Shown here: one piece after another, positions 1 to 13,033 of the stretch
Position numbering within the stretch: position 1 is the first letter of the stretch
Layout of the letters: every line of letters starts with the position of its first letter
NCBI RefSeq assembly: GCF_030253575.1
Contig: NC_080561.1
Span: 36,513,564-36,577,563, forward strand
From: Rhododendron vialii
Taxonomy: Eukaryota > Streptophyta > Magnoliopsida > Ericales > Ericaceae
DNA: 64,000 bases
Direction of reading: 5' to 3'
Program-made: the position numbers and the translations under genes
The notes under the pieces: model-generated
What the model saw: only the letters and a program-made list of their open reading frames with translations
What the model was told of the DNA's origin: nothing
Database searches by the model: none

Positions 1-1082
1 GGATCCCAGAGGCCTTTTGAATAGACGAAGAGTAAGCAATAACTACCACATCTAAACAGTTCTAAATATACAGAAAGCAGTAAACTGGTTATTTATCATG
101 CAAGGGTGATTGACAAAAAGATAAAGTAACAGAAATGACGATCCATGATCCCCACGTCAGTAGTACTCATACTGCCATGACTGGCGTACGGCATATATGT
201 ACTGGCATGCGCCATGGTCCATCTCATACGTTTGTCGTATTTTACCAGTTTGAGGCCAGGACTAGTATTGCTTACTAGCCTGAGCCTTACTGGTTCCCCT
301 CAGGGGTCAAAAACAGAAAAGGGACACAAAGGTGGTATACCTTTTTGTTTGAGGATTGAATGTGGTATTGAGCTTAAAGCTTGGAGATGGAGGCTTAGAT
401 GGTGACTGGATATCAGTAGGGTGTATGGAAGTGGGTTGCTTTCTTTTCTCTTTCAATGGAAGAAAAGAGATGGAGAGCAAGAAAGAGGGAAGAAGAGAGT
501 TTTTTCTTCTTAATGAGGCTAACCCCTTGCAAATGAATGCAAAGGGGGGTATTTATAGGGGAGAGAGACTGAGATCAGTCTGGTGCTAAGGCCCTGTTTG
601 GCTGGTTGCTTGAGGAAGGGAGCCTCCCATGCATTAAATGCATGGGACTTGCCTTGATGGGGGGTGTAGGAGAGAAGGGGGACGGGCCTGGACGATATAA
701 TCATCAGGGGCTACTGTGGCCGACGTCAGGGTGGCACAAAAGTCTCGTCCATGTGGCTGAATAAAGTTGATTTGACTTGATTTGACTGGCGTGCGCCACA
801 CTTTTACCGGCATGCGCCAGTGATAGCTGAGTCAACGGTCGATGACTGACACGTGGCAGCTAACTGGCGTACGTCATCAAGGTACTGACGTAAGCCAGTT
901 GGGTTTTGCTTGGGCCGTTTGGCTCTAGTTTGAAGGGCTTGAAAGGGGTTTGAAAGAGGCTCGGGATGCTCAAAGCTCAAACACACCATCGTCCTCAGAC
1001 TGTTCTCGACTATAATCATCATTGGGGGAAACAAATGATCGACAAATAACGTTATCTGGACAGTCCAGAATGGGGTGTCTAC
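1..1082 (+). mobile_element. 3' part of a possible LTR (fossil, uncertain)
   Basis: No host gene is visible here. The stretch ends in GGGGTGTCTACA near 1082, a common end of plant gypsy-type LTRs, and has a TATTTATAG promoter-like box near 549. Short near-palindromes of the type TGGCGTACGCCA recur at about 183-214, 787-825 and 865-900. The other end would lie outside the window, so the assignment is weak. It is a relic with no coding capacity seen. Confidence 0.3.
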
Positions 1083-1547
1083 AGTGATGAGAACGGCCCT
1101 GCGTGGTTTCTAAATTTATTGTATTATGGTTTTCGTTATGAAATGATAATTTGGCTATGAATGTGACTTGTGAATGATGATTTAGAATGAGAACTGTTCG
1201 GCGTGGGCTTGTACGTAAACTGGTGTTGTTTCTGGTATACTGGCTAAGATGCGAGACGTCGGGCTAGGACCAAAAATAGAGGAGATTTTGCCGAAATTTT
1301 TCCAAAACCTACCTTTGTGATTTACTGACATTCTACCAGGAATATGTCCATTTCCATTAATCAAAAAGAATAACCTATCATCAACAACAACTAAAGTAGC
1401 GTTATTTTATGAAAGGTTATCACGAGACTAACAAGCAATCAAGTCGTAGGACACGACATGGACACAGGACACAATATAAACACAGGCCGAAATTTTTTCA
1501 AAACCTAGCTTTGTGATTTATTGACATTCTACGAGGATAACCTCCAC
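1083..1547. other. Spacer with a duplicated ~55-bp segment
   Basis: A segment of about 55 bp near 1284-1340 (starting GCCGAAATTTTTCC) recurs at 1487-1545, beside the 3' end of the FAR1-like remnant. A 60-codon reading frame on the minus strand (1182-1364) covers the first copy but resembles nothing I recognise. I see no gene. Confidence 0.4.
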
Positions 1548-2078
1548 TTTATCATTCAATTCCAGTCTTCTTTTCACGGGTTCATCAAGTACCCTATTGC
1601 TCTTCAAATACCTTGCCTTTCCCGGACTCAGGTCATGATTGTGAACTAAAGCAACTCAGTTTAACCTCCACTTTCCATTCGAGTGCAACACAACAGTAAC
1701 ATGAGCTGGACAATTAATTTTTTATTGTGGTCGTGGTTTGACCGGGTTGCTTATTGTCACCCTTGCCTTTCTAGCACGATTGCATGTTATAGTTACATCC
1801 TTCAACTTTCCATCTTTTCCCTTTCTCGATGTTCTTTTTGCCACAGCAAATCCTTTTTCTTTAGCAAATCTTGAGTAATACGAATAAGCTTCCTCTGATG
1901 TATCAAATATCATTCCCTCTTTCGATTCTTCAATTGTATCTTCACAATTTTCTGTTGCCTCCTTCCCAACTCCGGTAGTATCTATTTCATCTTGATAGTC
2001 TCCACTCCATACCTCTTCTTTTTTTACACACTCTTTGTTTGGAGGCATTGCAGACGGAACAGAATCCGGTGACATCAT
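1548..2078 (-). pseudogene. FAR1/FHY3-related N-terminal domain, broken
   Basis: The frame begins MMSPDSVPSAMPP at 2078. It holds an acidic N-terminus and then a FAR1 DNA-binding domain: GMIFDTSEEAYSYYSRFAKE and RTSRKGKDGKLKDVT, later in the same frame HNHDLSPGKARYLKSNRVLD and EPVKRRLELNDK. FAR1-related proteins are transcription factors domesticated from Mutator-like transposases; the full family runs to 500 or more residues with MULE and SWIM domains. Here the frame has a TAA at 1722-1724 and a TGA at 1656-1658, and the similarity stops near 1548. The MULE and SWIM parts are absent. An intron acceptor (CTAATAG) sits just before the start codon and a GC-rich probable 5' leader lies at 2731-2900. 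I read it as a truncated, dead copy; expression of the short N-terminal protein cannot be excluded. Confidence 0.75.
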
Positions 2079-2730
2079 CTATTAGTTAAAAAAATGAAAC
2101 AATTACATACATGCCAAATCCCATTTTGCCAAAATAATAAACTCATAATGCAATGACTAGAGTGAACAACAATATAAGATACAATAAGCTAGAACACGAA
2201 TTCTATTTCTAACTTTGTCCCTTCACATATTCATACAAATATACAACTTTTACCTTTCACAAAACCACTCTCCAAAAAGGGGGGAAAAATACGGACATAA
2301 TAATTGATTAATATCCCACCATAAATATGACCGGTACCTTTTACGCATGACTAATTGCCCATGCCAAAAACTGCTCTATTTCGCATTAGGGGTTCTTTTT
2401 ACAGAAAAACTGCTCTATTTCGCATAAGGGTTTTTTTTTTGCAGCAAGTCAGTTTAAGATTTTCTCTTTCCCTTTCAATTTACAAGCATATGTACAAGGA
2501 TTGATTAGTGGCCCAACAAAAAAATTTGTCTTTTTCTGTTGATTGCACTTCGATTCCGTCAAAAAAAAAACAAACAAACAAACACCAAGTTTTGGCTTCA
2601 ATTACAAAGTTACAAAGCACTTACAATTCTCATGATAAGCCCTAGATATTGTCAGTTTTATTCCTTGACTCTAAGACATCCACATAAATGACATAAAGTG
2701 TAAAACCAAATGCAGTAAAGCGTACAAACC

Positions 2731-2900
2731 ATGTAATTGCTGGAAGAGAAGGCCCCTCTCTGTCGCCTTGAAGCTGGGGGAGTGCGCCGGGATTGGGTCG
2801 CCGGTGGTGGTGGGAGTGTGCCGGGTTGGGTCAGTCGGGAAGCCCTCTCTTATCTCTGATTTTGAATTTCTGATTGTGAAGGTGGAGGGAAAGGGAAAGG
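2731..2900 (-). promoter_or_regulatory. Probable 5' leader exon of the FAR1-like gene
   Basis: This GC-rich island, distinct from its AT-rich surroundings, reads on the minus strand as a leader that ends ...GCAATTACATG before a GTTTGT donor. The matching acceptor is at 2081, directly upstream of the start codon. A non-coding first exon followed by an intron is common in plant FRS genes. The call rests on composition and splice-site pairing only. Confidence 0.4.
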
Positions 2901-3127
2901 GGGAGCGCTGTTCACGACCTGGTTTTTTTTATTTATTTAAATAAAACGACATCGTTTTGTGCTTAAGTCACGCTGACGTCAGCGGTTGTGTGGGTTGGTT
3001 GTGCTTTATTGGTTGTGTGTGTAGCATTTCCCGTATTGATCAAATCTTGACTAACAACGAGAGCCGAATGTCCCACAGATGCAAGGCGACAGCGGATTTA
3101 CTGGTTTACATTTGTGTTTAGTTGCTT

Positions 3128-5568
3128 TGTCACGCCCCGCCCCGCAAACGGCACCCAAAGTGGGCCCGAGTCGACGCGACCACATGGCATTCCACACAGG
3201 AGACCAAGCCATACCTCATAACCTGTCAGAAATAAACACCTAGCGGAAGGCTTATCACCTTAACATAAAAATGAGTCAACGTATTGACCAACCAACCATG
3301 ACATCACACAGCCAAAAAATAACATCTGCGTTATAGTATTTTAAAAATTCTATACTTCAACACATCCACCGACGACTTACTTACAACTTGAATAAACCAA
3401 CTTCTTCATCAACCACCTACAACAAACTCGACCATCCACAACGTCCAAGGCTAACCTCAAATAGAACGCCAGCCATCGACCAAATTTAATTACAACCTAT
3501 ACAATTTAAAAGCTTTAATTATCCTTAGTTACAACTCCTTACAAATTAAGTTCTGCACCAGCTAAGGTGAGTCCACAACGTAACCAAAACCCCACCTGAC
3601 GCTAGCAAACACCTTAACACAACGACTAGTAGTGGACTCACTCTAAACAACCTGCTACCTGACAGACCAAAAAGGGAAGGCAAAGTGTGTAAGATATAGA
3701 AACGCTCAATATAATACCACAATACCCCAAGGAATATCAACAAGAATACACATCACCAGCGTAACTGAAATACTCGAATGTATACAACAGTTATAACCAA
3801 CTTGTCCACTCAACTGTGTAGTAACATACGATGTACAATAAAATGAATATAATCACATCACATGCAGTGACACGTCTGCCACATCGCATGTACCCAAGAC
3901 AATGTGTCCCACATACCATGCTCTCATCAACCGATAATTAGCCAGCATGACATACAACATGGTATGCCTCACACGCTAACCTTCGGCGGTTCAATCAACA
4001 CCCATCGGCATGCATATTCATCTAACACGCATATCACAACCAAATCTCGTGTCCCACACACTATGCTCCCAACCATCGTCCATTGAACGATGGCTTACGA
4101 CATGGTGTGCCTCACACGCAAACATTCACAACATATCAAAAGCTAACAGCAATAGCATGATATACACCCCTCACTACAACAATATCTCATTAAAGATAAC
4201 CATATCAAAAGCTAAACACAATTAGCAAGATATACACTCACCACCACAACAGTATTATATGGAGAAGAACCATATCAAACACACTCACCTTTGCATCGAC
4301 CGAGATACGCCAAACTTACGGTTTTCGCACCTCCTATCTGACCAGCTCATTACCTAGTCACAGGCTAACTCCTATTAGCATACAAATCCCTTCGAATGTT
4401 TAAGTAAATATATGATACACCCCATAATATATTTACCATGCTAACAAGTGTCAAAAAAAGTTAACAAGGCCACCAACACCCCTAAACCATTTAACAATTA
4501 TTTGATACCAAAATATAAAACTAATAAGGTATTAGATGATACCCAACGAATACAAATATGTCCATCTTAAGGCTTAGAAGTGCCTCCAATCAAACGTAAG
4601 AGTATAAATATGACATAACTCTTAAAATTGGTTTGAAAACCATGACCTTCCTGTCGTATTCTGACCATAACTTTTTATTGGTTAAGAACCAGGTTATGAG
4701 ACCACCACCATTAGAAAGTACACATTTGGTACATGAATTTTGATATAATATTTGCCCAACATAGAGTCCGAACGACAAAGTTATGCTTGTCCGAAGTTAC
4801 ATACACAACTGCCCAAAATTGTAGATTATGCACGTCTATCAACTTCAAATCAAAAATTGATTTAACCTAGTACAAACTAAGCCACAACCCCTACATATTC
4901 CGAAAGTTATACGAGTCTAGTTTCAGAATCAAAAATCCGTGCGCAAACCCGATACTCGAGCTAAGAGATATGACCATGCAGCAACTACAAAACTCAACAG
5001 GGTTACACCAACTTGTAAAATCTGCCAAACTTAGAATATGCATCTAATAAATCCCAAATTTCGTAGAGATCATAACATATCAAAGTTTATCCCTGATTTT
5101 TTCTCATATTTTTCACAATAAAGGAACCTAGTCAAAATCACCTCCGAACTCAGAAATTCTGTGCAGCGAAGTACAATTTCTAGCAGAATATCTGTGTTCA
5201 AAAATTTATTAAAAATCGAATACTTAATACTTTTTGGTAATTCTAATGCCAAAATATCACCAATTTATCAATCTTTCAGACTCATAAGGACCCATAATCA
5301 GGAGAATTGTTTAACTATAAAAAACTTGATGCATAACACAGATCTGTAAGCTGTTTGCACAAAACCAGCAATCCAACTACAGCTTGGTTTATGATTTTTA
5401 TCTTTTTCTACACTTCTCAGAAAATTTTGAAAATTTAACATGATACAATAGACACACATATAAACATCCAGTAATTATTACAAGAATTTAGAAGCTTTCT
5501 AGATATCTCGAATAATTCCTTGAAGAGCAGCCTAGAGTTTCCTCCTCTTTTCCCCTTCCTCCTCTCCT

Positions 5569-5649
<81 letters not shown>

Positions 5650-5801
5650 ACACGAAGGAAAATAATCACATGCAAGTGAAACCCTAAACAACTTATGCTC
5701 TAATTCCTAAACCACATAAAACCACCCGTAAGTTTCACCTCCTACGAATCAACCCCAACTTCACAAATTAAAATAACTAAATATTCGGGATGGGTGCTAC
5801 A
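3128..5801. mobile_element. Solo LTR, Ty3-gypsy type (fossil)
   Basis: It opens with TGTCACGCCCCGCC and closes with GGGTGCTACA, the terminal style of plant gypsy LTRs. It is flanked by identical 5-bp repeats, TGCTT at 3123-3127 and at 5802-5806, so both ends look exact. No internal coding region or second LTR is present, so it is a solo LTR left by recombination. At 2,674 bp it is long for an LTR. A CT microsatellite lies inside it. The perfect target duplication suggests moderate age. Confidence 0.75.
5569..5645. repeat. (CT)n microsatellite
   Basis: About 75 bp of uninterrupted CT lies inside the solo LTR. Long Arg-Glu or Ser-Leu frames here are products of the repeat, not genes. Confidence 0.95.
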
Positions 5802-5945
5802 TGCTTCTAGCTAAGCCTCACTCATGGAAATATCATAAATATCTTTAGAGAAAGCTGTTCATTCACTCGCTTATGCTTTTTCCATGAGATTGGCTTATTC
5901 ACGGAGGATTTGTGAATAAATCATTTGCGGAGCTACACGATGGAC

Positions 5946-6022
5946 GGTCCGGATTTTTAAAAAAAACTATTCGCTAGAGGAATTTAACTCTTCAAGCGAA
6001 TAATTTTTTTAAAATCCGGACC
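5946..6022. repeat. Foldback (MITE-like hairpin)
   Basis: Inverted arms begin and end with GGTCCGGATTTTT and AAAATCCGGACC and include ATTCGCT/AGCGAAT further in, around a loop of about 20 bases. A related hairpin with the same GATCCGGATTTT arm lies at 45754-45830, so this is a dispersed small element. Confidence 0.6.
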
Positions 6023-7122
6023 ATACGATACACTTTGGACACATGCGATTTGACATGTAAACATAAACATTCACGGAAATCTTGTTGTAAAGCGGAAGAG
6101 ATAGGAATCACTGATTAGAGGAGGAGATTTCTCACACACAATAATAAGCACACTTTTTATTGATAAAGCACACAAACAATTACAAAGCTCTCACTCACCT
6201 CTCTCTTTCTTTCTCTCACTCAACTCCCATACTTTTACAATATAAATTACAAGCCTATTTATAGGTAAAGCTACACATTTAATTGATAAGCTTACATTTA
6301 TTGAAACACTCACAAAATCCAATACTCAAGGGTGGACCTAGAATTTAGTGTTACTGGGGTCAAAGTATCTACAACATAAACTGATACACAATGACTAGTA
6401 TCAGTGCGTGTTGTGCACAACCATCTGGAAAAAAATAGAGATAAGGAAGGGTTTTTTCAAGAGAGAGATAGGTAGGTAAATAAATTTGGTCCCCCCCTAA
6501 ATAATAGGATTTTTCGAATTTGAAGTTATCTTATTGTTGGGGCCAATAAGATTTAAAATAGGTAAAACATATATAAGTGTGTTTAGAGTCATTCTAAACT
6601 ATGCCACATCTCAATGAAGTTTTTCATAGAAAAACCCCCTCTAATACTATATAGAATAGATACTAAAAAAAAGAGATCAATTCATAATAATAGATAAATA
6701 AAAGGTGGAAATGTCAATCCATAACATATCGTTTGATTCCCAACTGACCCTGACGATTTTTCATATTTTGAAATTGATTCCCGATAGTATCATTTTTAAC
6801 CTATCAAAAATCTATTGCTCAATGTACACAAAATTCCAAGTCTAAAATTAGAATAAACCAATGCAGGTACTAGATAGTGATAAAGAAAACTGAAGCGAAA
6901 AAGAACTATTGCATAGTTAGTAGTACAATTCCAAAAACAAAAGAAAAAAATAACAAAATCACAGATTCACAATCATATAGATAATTAATCAAATTTGTCT
7001 CAAATTGATCTAGGTTTTTATTTTAAATTATCAGGGGTTTAGAATTGTAAACATTTAATACTTATAATTTAATGCATCTTACATTTTAAAAAACAAATAG
7101 GCAAGATCACTTTGGAACTTCC

Positions 7123-7130
<8 letters not shown>

Positions 7131-7161
<31 letters not shown>
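7131..7161. repeat. (GA)n microsatellite
   Basis: About 30 bp of GA repeat in intergenic sequence. Confidence 0.9.
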
Positions 7162-7164
<3 letters not shown>

Positions 7165-7708
7165 TTGTTGAAAGGAGACCACAGTGGGTAAAAAGTTGGG
7201 CAATTTTGTAATTTTTGCAGAGTACTTAGGGCAAGATATAAAAGGGAGAGATAGGATCTTGGGGCAAAATTACTAAAATGCCCAGAAATCTACATATATC
7301 TCTATGGAGAAATTTTATCCAGTGAGGTCAACTGACCCACCTTGCCACTACATGCGTCTGCCCCTGCAAATACTTAATGGCAAAAGTCTTCACCTAATCT
7401 TTGACTAAATCTCTATTCAAAAAAAAATCTTTGACTAAATCCTTCCACTTACTTTGAAACTTATCAGTACCAAGCCTCCAAAAGAACGGTTCCCAAATGT
7501 GAGAATCATGCTTACTATTTCAACAAAGCTCTGTACGTAATAAATTTTTTCTCTTTTTCCATTACTAGGTTTCAGTTGAGTCTCTCATTTGCTCAACTGG
7601 CATCCCTTGTTAAATACTACACATTGAATAGCATGTGGAGTCTTGGCAGATAACAGTGCTCTCTTCTCTTGTTTGTTGACTCCTCAATCTTTTCTTGGGC
7701 TTTGTTCA

Positions 7709-10700
7709 ATGTCTGCTATGAAATCCCAAGAAGCCTCTTCTTCGGCTTCTCCATGTAGCTATCATGTGTTTTTGAGCTTCAGGGGCGAGGACACTCGCAA
7801 GACTTTCACCTATCACCTCTACACAGCTTTGAACCAAGCCGGATTTTGCACCTTCAGAGACGGTGATGGCTTAGAAAAAGGAGAAGATATCAAGTGTGAA
7901 CTTGAGAAAGCGATTCGAGAGTCAAGAATTTCGATAATTATCTTCTCAAAGAACTATGCCTCGTCAACTTGGTGCCTTGAAGAGCTTGTGATGATTCTTA
8001 AATGCAAGACCCTTGGACACGTAGTTCTACTTGTCTTCTATGATGTGGATCCATCTGAAGTGAAGAAGCAACTAGGCAGTTTGGAAGAAGCATTTACAAG
8101 GCAAGAAGAAAAGCTCAAATCAGAAACAAGTGAACTGGCAAAAGAGAAATTGAAGGATAAGGTAGAAACATGGAGGGTTGCGCTTAGAGAAGTTGCAGAT
8201 GTGGCCGGGATGAATTTACAAAATCAAGTTGATGGGTAATTTCCTCGTAGCTTGCTTCTTTAGCTAGGCATAATTTGTGTCACTTTTCATCCCATTATTG
8301 CAGTAGTGCCAATAACGTGCTCATTTTTGTTAGTTATTGCTTTGAAATGTTTAATTCTTGGTTTGTGCGATTCAATCATGTATTCTTATTGTTTTTTATG
8401 TCCCGTCTTCATCATAATTTTCAAACACGAGGCAAGGTTTATCCAGAAAATCATAAAAGTGGTTCAAGATAAACTAAGTCGCACATCCTTGTACATTGCC
8501 CCCAACTTGGTTGGAATGCATTTACGAGTCAAAAACGTTCAGCTTTGGTTAGAAGATGGACCAAGTAATGTTGGCATGGTTGCGATTTGTGGAATGGGTG
8601 GAATAGGCAAGACAACCACTGCAACATTTCTGTATAATTTGAATTTCTCAAGATTTGAGGCTAGCAGTTTAATTTATTGCAAATGTAAGAGAAATTTCAC
8701 AACAAAAAGATGGTTTACTTCGTTTACAAAGACAGTTTCTTACAGACATTTTGAAGACTAGGAAAGTAAAACCAAACAGTATTGCTGAAGGAACTGCTAT
8801 GATTAAAGATGCCATATGTTTCCAAAAAGTTTTCGTAGTTCTTGATGATGTAGATAAACTTGACCAATTAGATGCACTACTTGGAAAGTGAGGTTGGCTT
8901 TTTCTAGGAAGTAAAATCATCATAACCACCAGGCGTGAGTGGTTACTAGGGGCTTATGAATTCTATAAGATGCACAAGTTTGAAGAACTGAGCGGTGAGG
9001 AATCCTTAGGGCTCTTTAGTTGGCATGCCTTCGGAAAATGTTATCCCGACAATGGGTATGGAGAGGTCTCAAAAAGGGTTGTGAGCTATTGTGGAGGGAT
9101 TCCATTAGCAATTAAAGTTTTAGGTTCTTCTCTATCAGGGAAATGCTTAAACGTATGGGAAAGTCAATTGGAAAAATTGAAAATGATTCCCGACAGTCAA
9201 ATCCTTGAAAAACTTCAAATAAGCTACGACTCTTTACAAGATGACCACGACAAACATCTATTCCTCAATCTTGCTTTTTTTTTTGTTGGAAGCAATGAGG
9301 ATTGCACTGTTACGATCTTAGACGGATGTGAATTTTACATAGTGGTTGGCATTCAAAACCTCATGGACAGATGTTTGATATCGATTGATAGAAGTAATAC
9401 ATTGGTAATGCATCATTTGCTTCAAGAAATGGGAAGAGAGATTGTTCACCAAGAGTCACCAAAGGAGCCAGGCAAACGTAGCATCCTTTGGAATCATAAG
9501 GATGCACTTAATGTTTTGAGAGAAAACAATGTAAGAATTATACTATGCTCTTTAGTATGTATTTTTGTATGAATATTTGTAGGGATTCTATTCACTAATC
9601 ATTGTTCCTGCCACACATGCTCCCTTTCCTTTTTTTCTCATTCTTATGTTAGGGCACAAGCAAAGTCGAAGGCCTTAAACTCAATATTTATGCGCTGAAG
9701 GAAGATATATATGCTAGTACGATTCTTGGTGATAATAGAAAATGTCGCTATGAAGAGTTCCTTCAGAAGTCCTTATTGTTAAATGTGGGTTCTTCGCTTA
9801 AAAGATATGGTTTTAGCATCTTTTCCTCTCACCTCGAACCCACTGATCCAAAAAAATCAAATCTAGTGGCTTTGGAAGCTAATGCATTTGCAAAGATGCG
9901 CAAACTAAAACTTCTGCAGTTGAATTGTATACATATTAGTGGGCCCTATAAAAAGTTTTCCAAAGGATTAAGATGGTTATGCTGGCGTGAATTTCCACTT
10001 AAAGTCCATACCTCGTGATTTTCCTTTGGAGAGAAAGTGAATCCACCACCACCCACCCACCCCCCCTTCTTTTGCAATTTCTACGGTTGTTAAAAATCCT
10101 CAATCTCAGTCATTCATATAACCTTGCCAAAATTCCCAACTTTTCAGAACTCCTCAATCTTGAGAAACTGGTACTTAAAAATTGTACAAGTTTGGTTGAG
10201 GTTCATGAATCCATTGGACGCCTTGACAAGCTTGTTATGTTAAATTTGGAAGACTGCAAAAATTTGAGGAATCTTCCGACAAGCATTTGTATGCTAAAAC
10301 ATTTGGAAACGCTTGTCATCTCTGGTTGCTCAAATCTCGACGAATTGCCGACAAACATGGGAAATATGGAGTCTCTAACTATGCTCGCGGTAAATGGAAT
10401 TGCTTTAAATCAATCTGTCCCTACCAATGGGCAGGTAAATGCAGTGCAATCTTTCATCTGGTCTTGGCGGTTGAAGCCAAGAGAAAGTCCAAAAATTTCA
10501 TGGTCTTCTTCACCATGTTCCTTGGTAAAATTACATCTAGCGAAATGTAATCTTTCGGAGGATGATTTCCCTAGAGACCTTAGCAATCTATGGTCACTGA
10601 AGGAACTAGATCTGTCGTTCAATCAATTTCGTGGCCTCCCAGATTTCATCAGAGGTCTGAAGGTTGAGTACTTGTACATTTATTCTTGCCCAAGGCTCCC

Positions 10701-10943
10701 GCAACTACTTGGTTTCTTTTTTGCATGTAATAAATTGCTGGAGGAAGTAACTTTTCAAATTTCCCACCGTCCAACAACCACTTCTCTAGAGACTTTGAGC
10801 CTATTCAAAGTAGAATCCGTAGGAAACGTTGAAGCTAAGATTGTTAATAATTTGGGGTTGTCGAACTTGCAATCCATGGGAAACCTAACTGTAAAACTAA
10901 CGTCATGGCATGGCATGCGACAAAGGAGGCTTCCCCTCCAGGT

Positions 10944-10985
<42 letters not shown>

Positions 10986-11675
10986 GCTTAGATTTTCTTT
11001 CTGTGACACAGGTATGTTATGAAACATATATAATCTCCGCTTATATTCCTGGTAGCGAGGTTCCACCCTGGTTCAATTTCAAGAATCTAGGAGCCTCAAT
11101 TGATTTTATTGTGCCTTCTATCTTAATTCAAGGACCCGAGGCTTAAATCTGTGTTCAGCTTATGAGTGCTCTCGTGATCCAAAAGACTATGAACCACATA
11201 CGGTTGTAAGTAATAGGACGAAGGGCTTGGTTTGGAACCATTGCCCCCCACATGTCTTTGGAACGGCAAAAGATGGTGAAGACATGATGTGGTTAAGTTA
11301 TTGGAAATTTGGAAATCATTTGGAAGGCGGCGATGAAATCAATATTTCAGTGTCTGGAGGTGAATTTGTGCAAGTAAAGGAGGTTGGCTTCTATACAAGG
11401 AGGAACAAGAAGATATGAGCTCCCAATCAGCCTATGAAGATGAAATACCCCATCAATTTGGAAATATTGTTCCAGGAAATGTTTCTGCACATCAGCCGGG
11501 CACAAAATTGTACCAACTCGGCCTTCATCTTGTTAAACGCGAGCGTTGTGATCATCGGTACCCTCCACCTTGGATCCCTGCCTCTTCTGATCATGATCCT
11601 ACTATGGAATGTTCATGTTTCTCTGCTTTAGTAAATTGGAACCCATTTTATGTTTCTCCAGATCCTGGTTGTTGA
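7709..11675 (+). pseudogene. TIR-NBS-LRR (TNL) disease-resistance gene, decayed
   Basis: TNL proteins are intracellular immune receptors. Exon 1 (7709-8235) encodes a complete TIR domain (YHVFLSFRGEDTRKTF, VFYDVDPSEVKKQ). The NBS exon carries the P-loop GMGGIGKTTT, kinase-2 KVFVVLDDVD, GSKIIITTR, the GLPL motif as CGGIPLAIKVLG and an MHD-like VMHHLLQEMG. LRRs follow (LEKLVLKNCTSLVEV, LKELDLSFNQF), then a C-JID end (AYIPGSEVPPWFN, FGNHLEGGDEINI). An intron at 9530 (AACAAT|GTAAGA) and a CT-filled intron at 10942-11011 fit family structure. Damage: the exon 2 acceptor has AA where AG is expected (near 8424); the frame shifts near 8670, near 9998 and near 11125; a TGA lies at 8889-8891 in LLGK*GWLF, where relatives have Arg. 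The start at 7709 (MSAMKSQEAS) lies just before the TIR. A truncated TIR-only product is conceivable. Confidence 0.9.
10947..10982. repeat. (CT)n microsatellite in a TNL intron
   Basis: It fills most of the 70-bp intron between CTCCAG|GTGCTC and GACACAG|GTATG. It would act as an extended polypyrimidine tract. Confidence 0.85.
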
Positions 11676-13033
11676 TTTGTTAAGCTGCTACAATCTGTAT
11701 CAACGAGATTTAGTAGTCAATCTGGATAATTATCTTTTGGTGTTTGAATAACCAAAATTAGCAACCTTTACCTTTTCTCTTTGAAATAACCATTTTTTTA
11801 TGGGGACCACCTCTCTCTCTCTCTCTCTCTATCCTTTATCTCTTCTCCCATCACTATCAATAGACCCATCCACTTACATTTATTCCCAACTCTCTCTACT
11901 AAAAATGAGTTTTGATTATGGACCATTGGGAGACTTCACATTGTTAACTTTAGCAACCCCTTAAATAGATAACCAAAAAATGAGGTGATAAGTTTTGATT
12001 ATTTAATTTTGGTTATGTCATTGTTTATTTAACGGTGTATGTATAACTCCACCAAAAAAAAAAAAAATATCGATAACGGTGCCTGGACAACTTGAAACGA
12101 CCCTAATATTTGTGCTGAAGAAGGTCAAGCTGTACGAGAATAGTCTATTTTGTTATAAAAGAGCAAAGCAGTCGTGTAACACTACACATGTTACTATGTG
12201 TTAGTGAAGTTTTAGGTTCGAATTGACGGAGTAACATTGATGTTCTTAGTAGGAACCTAACCTACTTATCCCCTGATATCTTTATCTCTAGTAAGAAAAC
12301 TACTACATAGATATAACTTTTTGTTTATGAATTAGCTTTACCAAATCTATAAGGGCGTAACATTTTTAAGAAACTCTAATAGAAAGGACACGTGAAATAC
12401 GAGCCTTGAGTAGTTAGTATTGGGTCTGTGAAGTCTCACAATTCGCTGACTATTTGGAGTTTGACATGCCTGGTTAGGTCACAAGGGTCCAAGGGGCCGC
12501 CCTAGGATACAAGTACTTGCTATACGCAATAGTCAATCTAGTCGGTACTCATTCTTCAATGCATAATAAAAATTGATATAAACCGTGGATGCACTCAACT
12601 ATACAATTGAAGAGCAACATATATATCTGTGTCTTTTCTGATCATGTTCTTTACTTGATTGTCCTTCATGTGGTGTGTGTGTGTGTTTTGATTTGACCAA
12701 TTTTTCAATCGTTAGCTCATTCAATATTTTTTCAAATATATTTTCAACTTAAAGGAGTGGGTAGCTCATACAAATTTTGTTTGGAATGAGTTGGTCCATT
12801 TTAGTGGGCTTGTTGGACACTTTCCTATATTTTGTGGGGTCAAGATTGCAAAAAAAAAAATCTCAACTTCGAGAGTAATTTTTAGCAATTTCAAATTTTC
12901 ACATGAAATGGGGGCTCCAGCACTGACCCCTAAACTTCTCTATCATACATTCAAGAGCATCGCCACCATCGACCATAACCACATCTATTCTTCCACAACC
13001 TTCGCCTTGGGGATCACAGTGACAGATTTGCGT
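11676..13033. other. Spacer without recognised gene
   Basis: The sequence is AT-rich, with a short CT run at about 11812-11830, an A-run near 12054 and a GT run near 12677. A segment near 12215 (GGTTCGAATTGAC) resembles a tRNA B box but no SINE could be delimited. I see no gene. Confidence 0.4.

Larger units (their letters stand above)
5807..7708. other. AT-rich spacer upstream of the TNL gene
   Basis: No coding sequence is recognised. The spacer holds a short foldback (5946-6022) and a GA microsatellite (7131-7161). The last few hundred bases would contain the promoter of the resistance gene, but no clear TATA box stands out. Confidence 0.5.

Noticed and set aside
5435-5691. Arg-Glu repeat proteins
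   Set aside because: They are translations of the CT microsatellite in a solo LTR.
12160-12260. SINE
   Set aside because: A B box-like GGTTCGAATTGAC is present, but no A box at the right distance or tail could be found.
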